Shown piece after piece: positions 58,101-64,000 of a stretch of 64,000 bases of DNA. The number at the start of each line of letters is the position of its first letter. Within the stretch, counting starts at the first letter, position 1. Under the pieces are notes generated by a model. That model searched no databases, was not told the origin of the DNA, and was given only the letters and a program-made list of their open reading frames with translations. The stretch is from Notamacropus eugenii (Eukaryota; Chordata; Mammalia; Diprotodontia; Macropodidae): assembly GCF_028372415.1 (NCBI RefSeq), contig NC_092874.1, positions 334,942,651-335,006,650 on the forward strand. The letters are read 5' to 3'. The position numbers and the translations under genes were made by a program.

Positions 58101-58167
58101 AAGCCGAGGGGAGCGCGGGGAGGGAGGAGAGAGGGGGGAGAGAGATACCTTCAAAAGTGCAGTCCAT
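28371..58167 (-). CDS. SREBF1: SREBF1, sterol regulatory element binding protein 1 (isoform 1c, 19 coding exons)
   Basis: Nineteen exons with agreeing phases sum to 3534 nt, giving 1177 residues against 1123 for human SREBP-1c. SREBP-1 is an ER-membrane precursor of a transcription factor that turns on fatty acid synthesis genes. The order is: MDCTFED start; acidic [18 protein letters not shown]; a Pro/Gln-rich activation region; bHLH-zipper ([19 protein letters not shown]..., residues about 353-425) with the SREBP-specific Tyr in the basic region; the [10 protein letters not shown] phosphodegron; a SEPD caspase site; TM1 with LDRSRLALC and NP; a lumenal RSML S1P site; TM2; and the C-terminal SCAP-binding regulatory domain. 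It converges on RAI1. Identity is near certain; exon borders are inferred from consensus sites and homology. Confidence 0.96.
28737..28905. repeat. CA/GACA-rich microsatellite in SREBF1 intron 18
   Basis: Irregular cacaca, cagaga and cagaca blocks for about 170 bp, close to the last-exon acceptor at 28595. Confidence 0.92.
28975..29220 (+). mobile_element. tRNA-like SINE, marsupial MAR1 type
   Basis: Starts ggcagctaggagg..., has tggagtcagaaaagac and gtgtgatcctggg, and ends ggagtcacaaagagtcagac followed by gcaactgaaaacaactgaac. This is the typical marsupial SINE with an RTE-like tail. Nearly complete, in SREBF1 intron 18, antisense to the gene. Confidence 0.85.
29305..29565 (-). mobile_element. 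CORE-SINE/MIR, near full length
   Basis: Reads in the minus sense: gatgaggaaactgaggcag, gtgacttgcccaggttacag and gggccatctagcca are reverse complements of the MIR body and of the 5' tRNA-like part. Confidence 0.8.
29662..29773 (-). CDS. SREBF1: SREBF1 exon 18
   Basis: Encodes [20 protein letters not shown] and [17 protein letters not shown]. Acceptor gttttttag|GTTTTC, donor GGAT|gtgagt (phase 1). Confidence 0.94.
30270..30475 (+). mobile_element. CORE-SINE/MIR
   Basis: Plus-sense body: ctggcctcagatacttact, ttggtttcctcaactgcaaa, aatggggattgtaatagcac, then ggtgcttaatgaatgcttg. Confidence 0.8.
30880..31065 (-). CDS. SREBF1: SREBF1 exon 17
   Basis: Encodes [20 protein letters not shown] up to [20 protein letters not shown] and FRPAMRR. 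Acceptor tgccacgcag|GCC, donor AGAAGG|gtgagt. 62 codons, phase 0. Confidence 0.94.
31166..31248 (-). ncRNA. MIR33B: mir-33b orthologous hairpin with altered seed
   Basis: The minus-strand RNA folds as a stem whose 5p arm (31232 down to 31213) begins GUGCACUGCAGUUGCAUUG. miR-33b is GUGCAUUGCUGUUGCAUUG and miR-33a GUGCAUUGUAGUUGCAUUG. The 3p arm (31203-31182) is CAAUGCCCCAGUAAUGUAGC. GCAUUG/CAAUGC closes the apical loop and GUGC/GCAC the base. The downstream flank GGCCCCTGGCACC equals the human mir-33b flank, and the position in SREBF1 intron 16, sense to the host gene, is the human position. miR-33 lowers ABCA1 and fatty-acid oxidation genes alongside SREBPs. Nucleotide 6 of the seed is C, not U, and opposes A in the stem. 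It may be a retuned or a decaying copy. Confidence 0.8.
31589..31766 (-). CDS. SREBF1: SREBF1 exon 16
   Basis: Encodes [20 protein letters not shown] up to [23 protein letters not shown]. Acceptor cacacacag|GAAG, donor GACAAG|gtaaag. It flanks the intron that holds the mir-33b-like hairpin. Confidence 0.93.
32342..32474 (-). CDS. SREBF1: SREBF1 exon 15
   Basis: Encodes [20 protein letters not shown] and [20 protein letters not shown] up to QASE. Acceptor tcccatag|GT, donor CTGA|gtgagt (phase 2). Confidence 0.93.
32707..32816 (-). CDS. SREBF1: SREBF1 exon 14
   Basis: Encodes [20 protein letters not shown] and [16 protein letters not shown], matching human closely. Acceptor gctctctag|AGAG, donor ACCG|gtaagc. 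Confidence 0.93.
33407..33515 (-). CDS. SREBF1: SREBF1 exon 13
   Basis: Encodes (V)[20 protein letters not shown] and [15 protein letters not shown]. Acceptor tttggaacag|TG, donor GACAG|gtgaga. Phase 1 in and phase 2 out agree with both neighbours. Confidence 0.92.
33845..34170 (+). mobile_element. L1 3' fragment in SREBF1 intron 12
   Basis: Contains gaactggtccaaccattctg followed by gaaaacaactt...ccctttgacccaacaagat, the marsupial L1 region just after ORF2. Truncated, followed by a purine-rich tract (34170-34290). Confidence 0.7.
34301..34469 (-). CDS. SREBF1: SREBF1 exon 12
   Basis: Encodes [20 protein letters not shown] then [20 protein letters not shown] up to SLYSSTGNP, nearly identical to human. 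Acceptor cgcccatag|CGC, donor CCAG|gtaact. Confidence 0.94.
34747..34913 (-). CDS. SREBF1: SREBF1 exon 11
   Basis: Encodes [20 protein letters not shown] then [20 protein letters not shown] up to RALHFLT; closely matches human. Acceptor cccaatag|GG, donor ACG|gtaagg. Confidence 0.93.
35076..35337 (-). CDS. SREBF1: SREBF1 exon 10
   Basis: Encodes [20 protein letters not shown] and on to [15 protein letters not shown], part of the SCAP-binding regulatory domain. Acceptor ccttctcag|GGGG. The donor ACAG|gtgggc is a weak consensus but phase 1 fits. Confidence 0.93.
35555..35745 (+). mobile_element. CORE-SINE/MIR fragment
   Basis: tcatctgtaaaatggagata, ataactatacctacctc, then gtgcaaagaactatgtaaat follow the MIR body order. 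Confidence 0.65.
35750..36500. repeat. Old interspersed repeat of unassigned family
   Basis: Motifs such as aggccattacaatagtccag and ggcatgggacatagcatatg resemble a widely dispersed mammalian repeat. The family could not be assigned by eye; a related piece lies at 62260-62400. Confidence 0.4.
37050..38150 (+). mobile_element. L2-like LINE fragment in SREBF1 intron 9
   Basis: ctcaacatgtccaaaacaga...accattgagggtaccaccaa...cccagtcaccaaggcttgca resembles the 3' part of L2/CR1-like LINEs. The 3' end motif gtgcttaataaatgcttgct lies at about 38118-38140. Confidence 0.6.
38496..38677 (-). CDS. SREBF1: SREBF1 exon 9, TM2 and start of regulatory domain
   Basis: Encodes (G)[20 protein letters not shown] then [20 protein letters not shown] and [14 protein letters not shown]. 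Hydrophobic TM2 is followed by the conserved YGEP segment. Acceptor ctcacccag|GT, donor CGG|gtaaga. Confidence 0.94.
39480..40760 (+). mobile_element. L2-like LINE with nested SINEs, intron 8
   Basis: L2-like text (ttcaaaacccttcagtggat, then ggcattcaaggctctactca; later ctccatgaagggaagaacag and cgataaatatttgtcaaatt) is interrupted by SINE pieces at about 39785-39930, 40095-40258 and 40335-40600. Confidence 0.6.
40335..40600 (+). mobile_element. CORE-SINE/MIR, full length
   Basis: Complete order: cagtaggtatagtgttaaac, catttacgagctgcataacc, ctcacctgtaaaatggggat, ggttgttctaagaatcaaat, gtaaagcacttgtaaacctt. Confidence 0.8.
40949..41150 (-). CDS. SREBF1: SREBF1 exon 8, TM1 and lumenal loop
   Basis: Encodes [20 protein letters not shown] followed by [20 protein letters not shown]: the S2P cleavage context (LDRSRLALC) and the helix-breaking NP. 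The lumenal loop [17 protein letters not shown] carries an RxxL S1P site (RSML) near residues 559-562. Confidence 0.94.
41365..41650 (+). mobile_element. L1 3'-end copy in SREBF1 intron 7
   Basis: aaacacatatttctggatgt, gcaggaatatattttgctta and caatgggaagaagggaggag, then an A/T-rich tail; matches the copy at 46620-46860. Confidence 0.65.
42225..42960 (+). mobile_element. L1 3' fragment, intron 7
   Basis: gtgaactgatccaaccattc, gtctgtatcccaaggagatt, tgtgctataagaaatgataa and aaatgagcagaaccaggaaa are in the order of the marsupial L1 3' region, ending with the gaatttggaactcaatttttt tail. Confidence 0.75.
43110..43305 (+). mobile_element. CORE-SINE/MIR
   Basis: atcctgcctcagatacttcg, ggctctgggcaaatcattta, ctcagtttcctcatctttga, then aatgctataaaaatgctagg. 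Confidence 0.75.
43824..44035 (-). CDS. SREBF1: SREBF1 exon 7, phosphodegron and linker
   Basis: Encodes (K)[14 protein letters not shown]..., [16 protein letters not shown] (the Fbw7/GSK3 degron region in human) and [14 protein letters not shown]. The donor AAG|gtgctt is weak, and readthrough meets a stop at 43713. Confidence 0.93.
44771..44885 (-). CDS. SREBF1: SREBF1 exon 6, helix 2 and leucine zipper
   Basis: Encodes [20 protein letters not shown] and [18 protein letters not shown], the second helix and zipper. Acceptor cattccag|CTG, donor AACA|gtgagt. Confidence 0.95.
45498..45716 (-). CDS. SREBF1: SREBF1 exon 5, basic region and helix 1
   Basis: Encodes [20 protein letters not shown]... 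and [20 protein letters not shown] then [16 protein letters not shown]. The Tyr in EKRYRSS is the residue that lets SREBPs bind both SRE and E-box sites. 73 codons, phase 0; donor GCCAAG|gtatgg. Confidence 0.96.
45948..46182. repeat. Duplicated (CA)n plus flank, intron 4 of SREBF1
   Basis: Two (CA)n blocks are each followed by cacataggtacccactg and an attag(a/c)aata segment, offset by 160 bp, with TATC/CCAT-type repeats between. This is a tandem duplication of a microsatellite and its unique flank. Confidence 0.85.
46300..46443 (-). CDS. SREBF1: SREBF1 exon 4
   Basis: Encodes [20 protein letters not shown]...APLQVP, matching human [20 protein letters not shown]. Acceptor tgccaag|GTC, donor CCG|gtatga. 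Exactly 48 codons in phase 0. Confidence 0.92.
46620..46860 (+). mobile_element. L1 3'-end copy in SREBF1 intron 3
   Basis: ataagacatttttggacact, caggaatttgttttgctgaa, ggtgaggaggtagaagggga, then ttttgttcattgaaaaagct. Confidence 0.7.
47168..47400 (+). mobile_element. CORE-SINE/MIR, intron 3
   Basis: ctagccctggagtcaggaag, cttactagctgtgcgctctt, cctcagctgtagaatgggga, then taaatgagataataattgta. Confidence 0.8.
49454..49599 (-). CDS. SREBF1: SREBF1 exon 3
   Basis: Encodes (A)[14 protein letters not shown]... to SQIQQVP, Gln/Pro-rich, as in the human protein. Acceptor ccctttcag|CC, donor CCA|gtaagt. Ends in phase 0. Confidence 0.93.
50136..50780 (-). CDS. SREBF1: SREBF1 exon 2, transactivation and Pro/Gln-rich region
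   Basis: Acceptor tttgcttccag|ATATGCTT, donor GCAG|gtaagt. It encodes [20 protein letters not shown]..., a Pro/Ser-rich part, [17 protein letters not shown] (human IKEESVPLSILQTP) and a long Pro/Gln repeat. Phase 1 to phase 1, residues 7-221. Confidence 0.95.
51395..51660 (+). mobile_element. CORE-SINE, full length
   Basis: ggcaactaaatggtacaaag, gagcactggacctggagtta, ctagctgtgtgaccttgggc, tgcctcatctgtaaaaaagg, gtgctttgcaaaacttaaat. Inserted in the L2-like region. Confidence 0.85.
51670..51860 (-). mobile_element. L1 3' end, antisense
   Basis: aattacatgtaaaggcaatc and taacattcatttcttaaaat are reverse complements of the L1 tail seen at 42900-42960. Confidence 0.6.
52459..52524. mobile_element. 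Mariner-like MITE
   Basis: About 65 bp flanked by TIRs: gggtgtgtcccaaaagt at the left and acttttgggacaccc at the right, with a central AT-rich palindromic part. Confidence 0.65.
53335..53690. repeat. GA-rich purine tract, intron 1
   Basis: About 350 bp almost purely A/G (gagaga, gggagg, aagaga) on the plus strand, broken by a few pyrimidines. A shorter one lies at 53025-53165. Confidence 0.92.
54392..54795 (+). mobile_element. Two CORE-SINE copies in tandem
   Basis: First copy from atggtggacagagagctgg to about 54580. Second copy 54608-54795: gaaagctgggcctgaagcca, cagtttccccctctgtaaaa and cacacagtagatgcttgt. Confidence 0.7.
55150..55345 (+). mobile_element. L1 3' end with poly(A)
   Basis: agaacctatatcagactgca, ccatcttggggaggggaggg, then (A)18 at 55328-55345. 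Confidence 0.65.
55345..55490 (+). mobile_element. tRNA-like marsupial SINE
   Basis: agcagctcaagtggtgaaga, gagcaccatccctggagtca, gtaaccctgggcaagtcact, caacctcaattgcc; placed directly after the L1 poly(A). Confidence 0.75.
55955..56170 (+). mobile_element. CORE-SINE/MIR
   Basis: tagctgtgtgactttaggca, ctcatttataaaatgggggg, then agaataaaatgctgtaaaag. Confidence 0.7.
56615..56810 (-). mobile_element. CORE-SINE/MIR, antisense
   Basis: cctcatctgattctcataac, gcaaatgaggaaaccgaaac, then aattagaatccaggtctcct, the reverse-complement order. Confidence 0.7.
58149..58167 (-). CDS. SREBF1: SREBF1 exon 1c coding part (MDCTFE)
   Basis: ATG at 58167 (minus) with G at -3 and +4 encodes MDCTFE plus one base, followed by the donor G|gtatct. 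This is the short liver-type SREBP-1c N-terminus, joined to DMLQLINN of exon 2 through GAT. The 5' UTR extends toward about 58305. Confidence 0.92.
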
Positions 58168-58519
58168 CACGGCGGCCCCCCACCCCCTGCCCGCGTGCCC
58201 CGGGTCCCTCACGGGCTCCCCGGCCCCCCGCTGCGCGCCCGCGGTGGCCCCCGCTCCGGCTGAGCGCGCGCACTCACGCACCCCCCCTAAAAGATAAGGC
58301 ACAAAGTAGAGCTGTCATCTGGGTCGGGTTTTTTTTAAAGGCACTTTTCCCCCCCCTCTCCTCCTCCATCCAGTCCCATCCCATGGCCCCGCCCCGTATC
58401 CCCGCCCCCAGGTCCGTGGCCACGCCCCTCTCCTGCTCATCCCCTCCCCCCTCCTCTCCTAGCTCTCTCGCTCCCTCCGGGAGGAAGTGAACCCTGGAAT
58501 TGTGAATCACGACTGGAAC

Positions 58520-58546
58520 ATGAGGTGATTCTCCTCCGCCAATCAG
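58520..58546 (-). promoter_or_regulatory. SREBF1: NF-Y box and SRE-like element of the SREBP-1c promoter
   Basis: The minus strand reads CTGATTGG (CCAAT on plus, 58539-58546) and, 9 nt on, ATCACCTCAT, 8 of 10 bases of the SRE ATCACCCCAC. NF-Y next to an SRE is the arrangement behind SREBP autoregulation of this promoter in mouse and human. Confidence 0.6.
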
Positions 58547-58651
58547 CGGCCGCCCCGCCCGCCTGGCTACCGGCCCCGCCCACCAGCCCCGCCCCGCCCC
58601 GCGGCCACGAAGCTCCCCCCCGCTACTTCCTCGGCAAAGGTGAATGGGCCG

Positions 58652-58671
58652 GGGTTACTCGCGGGCGTTCA
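58652..58671 (+). promoter_or_regulatory. Second, degenerate LXRE-like site
   Basis: GGGTTA-CTCG-CGGGCG lies 57 bp from the stronger DR4. The first half-site is identical and the second is degenerate (CGGGCG, then TTCA). Rodent promoters also carry a pair of such sites. Confidence 0.5.
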
Positions 58672-58708
58672 GTCCTCGCCCTCCGCCCAGGAGAGAGGGG
58701 GCGGGTCC

Positions 58709-58724
58709 GGGTTACTCTCGGTCA
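58709..58724 (+). promoter_or_regulatory. LXR response element (DR4) of SREBP-1c promoter
   Basis: GGGTTA-CTCT-CGGTCA is a direct repeat with a 4-nt spacer. The mouse Srebp-1c LXREs, as I recall them, read GGGTTA-CTGG-CGGTCA, with identical half-sites. LXR/RXR binding here would link oxysterol sensing to lipogenesis. Confidence 0.75.
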
Positions 58725-60784
58725 CTGGCGGGACGGCTCCGCCGCGTGCTATGCAGCACGCCCTATTAGCCGCTTACTGTATGCCCAGCGCAGTGCCGAG
58801 CCCCCAAAGCAACAACATGCGGAGCTCTGAAGTCTGCCTGCAAAGGCTTTACGTACATTATCGGGGCACAGGCTACACCCCCATTTGGCAGGTGTGGAAT
58901 CTAAGCGAATGACCTAGAGTCCGACAGCGCACGGAGGGGGGTCGGTGTGGGAACCCCTCATTTTCCACGCTGAAGTCCAGCACGCTGTCCACTCCGGCAC
59001 GGTCCGGAGACGGGCAGGACCCACCTGACTGGTCACCCAGGCCACCCTTTCCTTTTAAAGATGAGGGAAACTGAGGCCAGCCCACCGCAGGTCCCAGGGA
59101 ACGCTAGGGCGACTAGGAAATCCAGACTCATTTACGGGGAGGAGGCGATAAGCTTTTCTACCACCGTCTGGACCACAGTGCTAAGCGCTTTACCAGCTTT
59201 ACCAGTCTGAGCTCATGGATCTAAACTTGTTTCTGAAGACTAAAAGGGGGTTTGGAGCTTGCTTTGCAGACGAAGAAGCTGGCCAAGGGAGCTGGGTGAG
59301 CTGCAGAGTTCAGCTCCCAGCCATCTTAGCCCATGCATACCTGGACGCGACGCCCCACCTCTGCTCTATCGCCCTCCCCGGCTTCCCAGCTAAAATCCCA
59401 CTTTCTGCTACCAGAAACCTCCAAACCCTACTATCAATTCCAGTGCCTTCCCTCTGCTAATTGTCTCCTAGTGATATTTATTTTTCAATATTTAGTAACT
59501 TTTTATCTTCCTTGGGATGTTTCCTCCACAAGATGGTAAACTCCTTGAGGGCAGTTTGCCTCCTTTTGTATGCCCATCGATAAGAGTGAAGGGCAAATAG
59601 CAGGTGATTAATAAATGTTGATTGATTTACATCCAGGGACTCAGAAGAAGGTGCTTCCTCATTCCAATTTCCCATACCAGCTAAAGTAATAATAAAAGCA
59701 GAGATTTATACTGAGCTTTAGAGAACTTTACATACTATTGTCTATAGCACAATGTCTTGTCTAGAGAGAGCACATGATAAAATATTGTTGAAGTGAATTG
59801 GAAGGGCACCAGAGAGTATTGAAAGGAATGCTGATCTGAGTTCTAATCCCATCTCAGTCACTAGTATCTATCACCTAGCAAGCCCCTTAGCCTCTAACAA
59901 GTCTGTCTGAGCTTTCTTTATTGGTAAAACTAGGTGCCTACCTTTTAGAATTTCCTCTAGGAATTCAAATGAGATAACCGGATGCAAAGTGCTTTGCAAA
60001 CCTTGCAAAATTACTTTGGCACTTAATATCCTCACTACCAGATAGGTTAAAAAAAAAGTTCTGTGGTAGTCACATTTTCCAACTAAGGCACTGAGAGAAG
60101 GTAAAGAAACTGGCTTCCTTTAAAGACCTATCAACTTTAGGATTCAAACTCTTATCTGATAGTGTTGCCCATTAACTGCATCGTCCAGGAAAACTAAAAT
60201 AGGAAAGGAAATGAGCCAACCGTGAAGCAATCCTAAGGGAAAAAGATGGACACAGATTGAGGGCTACCCACTTCATGTCAAAGGACCTTTTGGCCCTAAC
60301 ATGCTGGGTAGATCATTGGAGGACATCCACGTGCTTTCAAGAATTGCACAAAATTAAAAAGATGAACAAGTTGCAATTTCTCCCCAAAACTTTCATCAGT
60401 TAGCTCCTTATCCTCTAGGATAAAATAAAAATTCTTCAGTCTAGCATTTAAATCCCTCCAACAGACCTTTCCCAGTCTTAGTTAACATTATTCCCCACCA
60501 TAGTCTATGTTCTAGTCACAGTGGAATATTAGCGGTTCCCTAGAAGGAAGCAGACAAGGACAGTTTTTAAAATAAAGAGTAGAATTTATTATATATACTC
60601 CTAAGAAGTACAGTGAAATGAAAATTGAAATGTTATTTTCTTGGTTTTTAAATTCAGAATTCAAAACAAAAAATAAACCCGTATGGGTCCCTAAAGCTTT
60701 TAACTGTCTCCTGCCTCTGGGCAAGCTCTCATTCATCCCTGGGGATCTATTTCTTCTCATCTCTACTTTTCATGAAGGCAGGAA

Positions 60785-60955
60785 ACAAGAGTTCATTAAG
60801 TATTTACTATGTGCCAGGCACCCAGCTAGATTCTCACAAATAGGTGCTTTTGTGATCCCCATTTTACAGCTGAGAAAACTGAGGCAGGCAGTCCCACAGG
60901 TAGTAAGTGTCCTAGACCAGATTTCCCTCCCTAGTGCTCTAACCACTGCCTACCT
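60785..60955 (-). mobile_element. CORE-SINE/MIR, antisense
   Basis: tatttactatgtgccaggca, ccccattttacagctgagaa, aactgaggcaggcagtccca. Confidence 0.75.
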
Positions 60956-61689
60956 ACCTGCAGTCCTTGAAGGTTCAGCTCCAGGTACTTCTTCCTCCAT
61001 GAATGCTGGGATTCCTCCCACCAGATGTTGATTCTCTTTCCAGAAATTACCTTTTAATCTATGTACATGCTATCCATAATATCATTTATATGAATCTGTG
61101 TCCATCTCCCCACCAGCACACCAGGATGTTATCTCCTTAAGGGAAGTGCCTGTGTGTTTTGTATAGGTCCCATCACATATGTTTGTTGGGTTGAACTGAA
61201 CTGAGCTGTACAATTGGAAGGGGTTGCCATATGTATCATAATTAAAGTAGGAAATAAAAGTTAGGGGCTCCTGATGGGAGCTATCTGGGGTTATCTACAT
61301 TTTAGAAGAGGGCCAACCAGGAGAGAGCAAATATTTAAACTGAGGAAATAAGCCTCCAAGCATGTTAGAATTTCAGTTATCAGAAAGCAGAATGGGGGGG
61401 AAGGGAAGGAGGGAGTCAGAAATATTTTTGGAGCTGACCATTCCTCAGTACCAGCTCCCTATCCCACCCACCCACTCTCTCACACTTCATTCTGTATAAG
61501 GAAATAGTTTACTAAGGTGTCTACCAGGGGCAAGAACACAGGATTGAGAGTCAGGAATCTTTGCTCTTCCTAGTTGTGTGAGACCTTGGGCAAGTCACTG
61601 TCCTCAATGCATTTCAATACAAGCAACATTTATTAAGGCCTCTGTGTGCTGGGTGCTGGAGACACAAAGACAAATAGTCTTTAATATCT

Positions 61690-61955
61690 AAGAACTTCCT
61701 AGGTGTCACAGAGGGGAGATTGTTGACCTTAGGAAAACTTAGAGTCTGAATCCTGCCTTTAGGCATTTACCAGCTATGTGACCCTAAGTCACTCCCTCCT
61801 CAAACCCTTCCCCTCAAGCCTCCATTTCCCCAAGTGTAAAAGGAGGATAATTAAAGTGCCTATTACGTGGGGCTGTTGTAAGAATAAACTGAGACAACTT
61901 AAGTAAACCACTTTGCAAACTTTGAAGTCACTATATCAGTGCTAGCTATTTACAT
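61690..61955 (+). mobile_element. CORE-SINE/MIR
   Basis: ccagctatgtgaccctaagt, ttccccaagtgtaaaaggag, ggggctgttgtaagaataaa, aaaccactttgcaaactttg. Confidence 0.75.
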
Positions 61956-62473
61956 TCTATGGATGGGAAAGCAGGATGCAACTGATAAGTAAAAAATACC
62001 GAGTTTGGGATGGCCGGTAGGGTGGGATGTGAGGAATTAGGAGAGGCTTTTTGTAAGAGGTGGCCGGCTCCTTATCTGAGCCTGGGAGGCCCAAGAATTT
62101 TAAGAGGTGGAAGTAAGAAGAAAAAATATTCCTGGCATGGGGTGAGAAGGAAGGGTAACCTTCTTAAAGGCTTGAAAGCATTAATTCTGGAAGTTAGAAG
62201 CTATATTGATATGTTTAGTGGTAGAGAAACAAACATTCTAGCTTGACTGGAATGTAGAAGGTTCTTAAGAGGGGGAGTGCTGTGTAATCAACCTGGAAAG
62301 AAAGGTTGGGGTCAGCTTGTGAAGGACTTCAAATTCCAAATGAAGAGCTGGCTGATTTACTTGAACATCAAAAGGAAGGCTGCTTGAGCAGGGGAGTGAC
62401 AGGGAGACTCGGTTTCCTTTTCTGTAAAAAAAATTGATTCAGATGAGGAGTTCTTGGGGAAGAGGGTGGGCCG

Positions 62474-62715
62474 GGAAACCAGACGGTGGTGCAGTGGATA
62501 GAGAGAGCACTGGACCTTGAGTCAGGAAGATCAGACTTCAAATCTAGCTTCAGATGCTTAGTAGCTGTAGAAAGCTGGGCAAGTCACTAACCTCTGTCAA
62601 CCTTGGTTTTCCCATCTTTAAAATGGCAATCTCACAATCAAATGAGATATTTGTAAAGCACTTAATTAGCGCAGTGCCTGACACATAGTAGGCACTTAGT
62701 AAATGCTTGTTCCCT
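62474..62715 (+). mobile_element. CORE-SINE, near full length
   Basis: gaaaccagacggtggtgcag, gagcactggaccttgagtca, gcttagtagctgtagaaagc, then cctgacacatagtaggcact. Confidence 0.8.
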
Positions 62716-64000
62716 TCCCTGGGAATCCATAGACCCTCAAATGGTCCATGAAATTAATAGATTTCAGTGGGTCCTTGAACTGGGTAGAAATTAATTTTTA
62801 TTTTCACTAACCTCTGACTGACAGCTAGCATTTCCTTCACTTACTTATAGACATTTTTAGCAAGGGACTTCACCAAGTGACATCACCCCACCCCAACAAA
62901 AAGGGTATAAGAAACCCTGGTCTAGATTATCTCTGAGGTCTAATTCCAACATTATGTGATGCTTGAGGAAAGGAATTTAGTTCCTTTACCAGCCTGAAAA
63001 TGAGACCTTGGGCTGCAGAGACAGGACAATCTCAACTTGAGGTCCAGGACAGAGTAAGAGTTTTATTTCCAGCAAGACACAGTAGGAAAAGTTCTGGATT
63101 TGAGTCAGGGGACCTGGGTTCCATGTCTCTCTCATTACTATCCATATGACCCTGTGTGAGTCACACAGGTGACAGTCTGTAAAATGAAAGGGAAAGGACT
63201 AGGTGACCTCAAGTCTCTGACAACTCTAAATCTATCATCCTATTTATTCCTTTAATTCACACCATTCCAACAACTCCCCTTTAATCCAATACTGGTCTTG
63301 AAAAACCACATAGATAAGACACCCTTCTGAACATGGGGAGAACTGCCCAGAAGTCCAAGGAAGAGAAAACTTCATGTTTCTCTTGGAATCTGTTTTGCCA
63401 TCTCCTGTCACCTTCTATTTAGAAAATGGGGAAGGGTCCCTTTCTGCGGACAGGCCTTGTATTATCCCAGGTTTCTCCTGTAGCAAAGTATGAAGTCTGT
63501 CTTTACCTTTCCTGGATCACTTTCTATCCCCTTAAGCACCAGGGCTCACAGGAAGCCCCTCTCCCAATCCAAACCCTCCCTCTATAAAGAATCCAGATCA
63601 ACTCACAGAGGAAGAAACAACCGCAAATAGTAACTAAGAGGCAGTGTGGAATACTGGACTTGGAGACCTCCCCCTGACAGACACATGTTAGATGTATGAC
63701 CCTGAGGAAGTCATTTAACTTCTCAATTCCCCCAGGTCCTTCTTTAAAACTAAATTTAAAAAAATCACTGATCTGCATTAGGGGAGGGAGTCCAGAGCAT
63801 GAGTTCTGCATATCAATAAAATAACAAGTCTGGACCCCCTCAAAAAATTAACAGTATCTCATCTTTTTCATAATTACAAGGCTTCCTTCTCAATTTCTCA
63901 TTTGAACTTCACAACTTTGCTGACATGGCATAAAATAACTTCATCACCACCATCATCATCACGTCCTTTTCAAGGAGAAGTAAACTAACAGGTAGGTAAA

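Larger units (their letters stand above)
50781..58148 (-). other. SREBF1: SREBF1 intron 1 (1c transcript)
   Basis: 7.4 kb with an L2-like LINE region (51130-52210) interrupted by a SINE and an L1 3' end, a mariner-like MITE (52459-52524), purine tracts (53025-53165, 53335-53690) and many SINEs. No exon recognised. Confidence 0.75.
57950..58760 (-). promoter_or_regulatory. SREBF1: SREBP-1c promoter and CpG-rich first-exon region
   Basis: A G+C- and CpG-rich block surrounds exon 1c, unlike the AT-rich flanks. On the minus strand going toward the ATG it shows LXRE-like repeats, a CCAAT box with an SRE-like site, several GC boxes (ccccgcccc at about 58386-58440) and a TTTAAAA element near 58331-58340 that could act as a TATA-like box. 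The start of transcription near 58305 is inferred. Confidence 0.7.
58760..64000. other. Upstream flank of SREBP-1c exon
   Basis: No coding exon recognised; the SREBP-1a first exon (MDEPPF-like) was looked for and not seen. It holds decayed SINEs at about 58745-58960, 59040-59110, 59780-60020, 60785-60950, 61500-61610, 61690-61955, 62474-62715, 63065-63240 and 63635-63730. The segment 62260-62400 resembles an older interspersed repeat also seen at 35760-36480. Confidence 0.6.

Noticed and set aside
58160..64000. Search for the SREBP-1a first exon (MDEPPFSEAALEQ-like)
   Set aside because: No matching coding sequence seen on the minus strand here; it probably lies past the window end.
1..64000. 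CRISPR arrays, operons, prophage or bacterial defence systems
   Set aside because: The window is clearly vertebrate: spliced genes, SINE/LINE repeats, microsatellites; nothing of these types present.

Overview
This is a vertebrate nuclear genome window holding two convergent protein-coding genes: RAI1 on the plus strand (left half) and SREBF1 on the minus strand (right half). The same neighbours lie next to each other in the human Smith-Magenis/Potocki-Lupski region (17p11.2). The interspersed repeats point to a marsupial. They include many CORE-SINE/MIR copies with the 'tagctgtgtgacc...gggcaagtcac' body, tRNA-like SINEs ending in the 'agagtcagacgcaactgaa...caacaa' tail, L1 3' ends of the marsupial type and a mariner-like MITE. 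The species cannot be named from the window alone.

Layout, plus strand: positions 1-3107 are an upstream RAI1 intron. The giant RAI1 coding exon runs from 3108 to 8823 (ATG at 3124). Three small downstream exons (14159-14252, 21160-21209, 22370 onward) complete the C-terminal extended PHD finger. The 3' UTR ends just after an AATAAA at 25256. A gap of about 1.3 kb separates it from the SREBF1 polyadenylation site near 26600.

Layout, minus strand: I could place 19 SREBF1 coding exons, from 58167 (SREBP-1c start, MDCTFE) down to the stop at 28371. All splice phases agree and the sum is 3534 nt (1177 codons plus stop). The encoded protein has the N-terminal activation region, bHLH-zipper, two membrane segments around an S1P-type RxxL site, and the SCAP-binding regulatory domain. 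A CpG-rich promoter upstream of the 1c exon carries a CCAAT/NF-Y box, an SRE-like element and two LXR-response-element-like repeats. The SREBP-1a first exon was not found and probably lies beyond position 64000.

The most interesting observation is a mir-33b orthologous hairpin in SREBF1 intron 16 (minus strand, about 31166-31248). Its 5p arm differs from miR-33a and miR-33b within the seed (U to C at nucleotide 6). Other notable points are low-complexity expansions in both proteins (Gln, Ala and Ser tracts in RAI1, a Pro/Gln repeat in SREBP-1), a NAGNAG acceptor at the last SREBF1 exon, an intron-7 readthrough that would give a soluble SREBP-1, and several young tandem repeats. The rest is ordinary intronic and intergenic sequence full of old SINE, L1 and L2-like copies.
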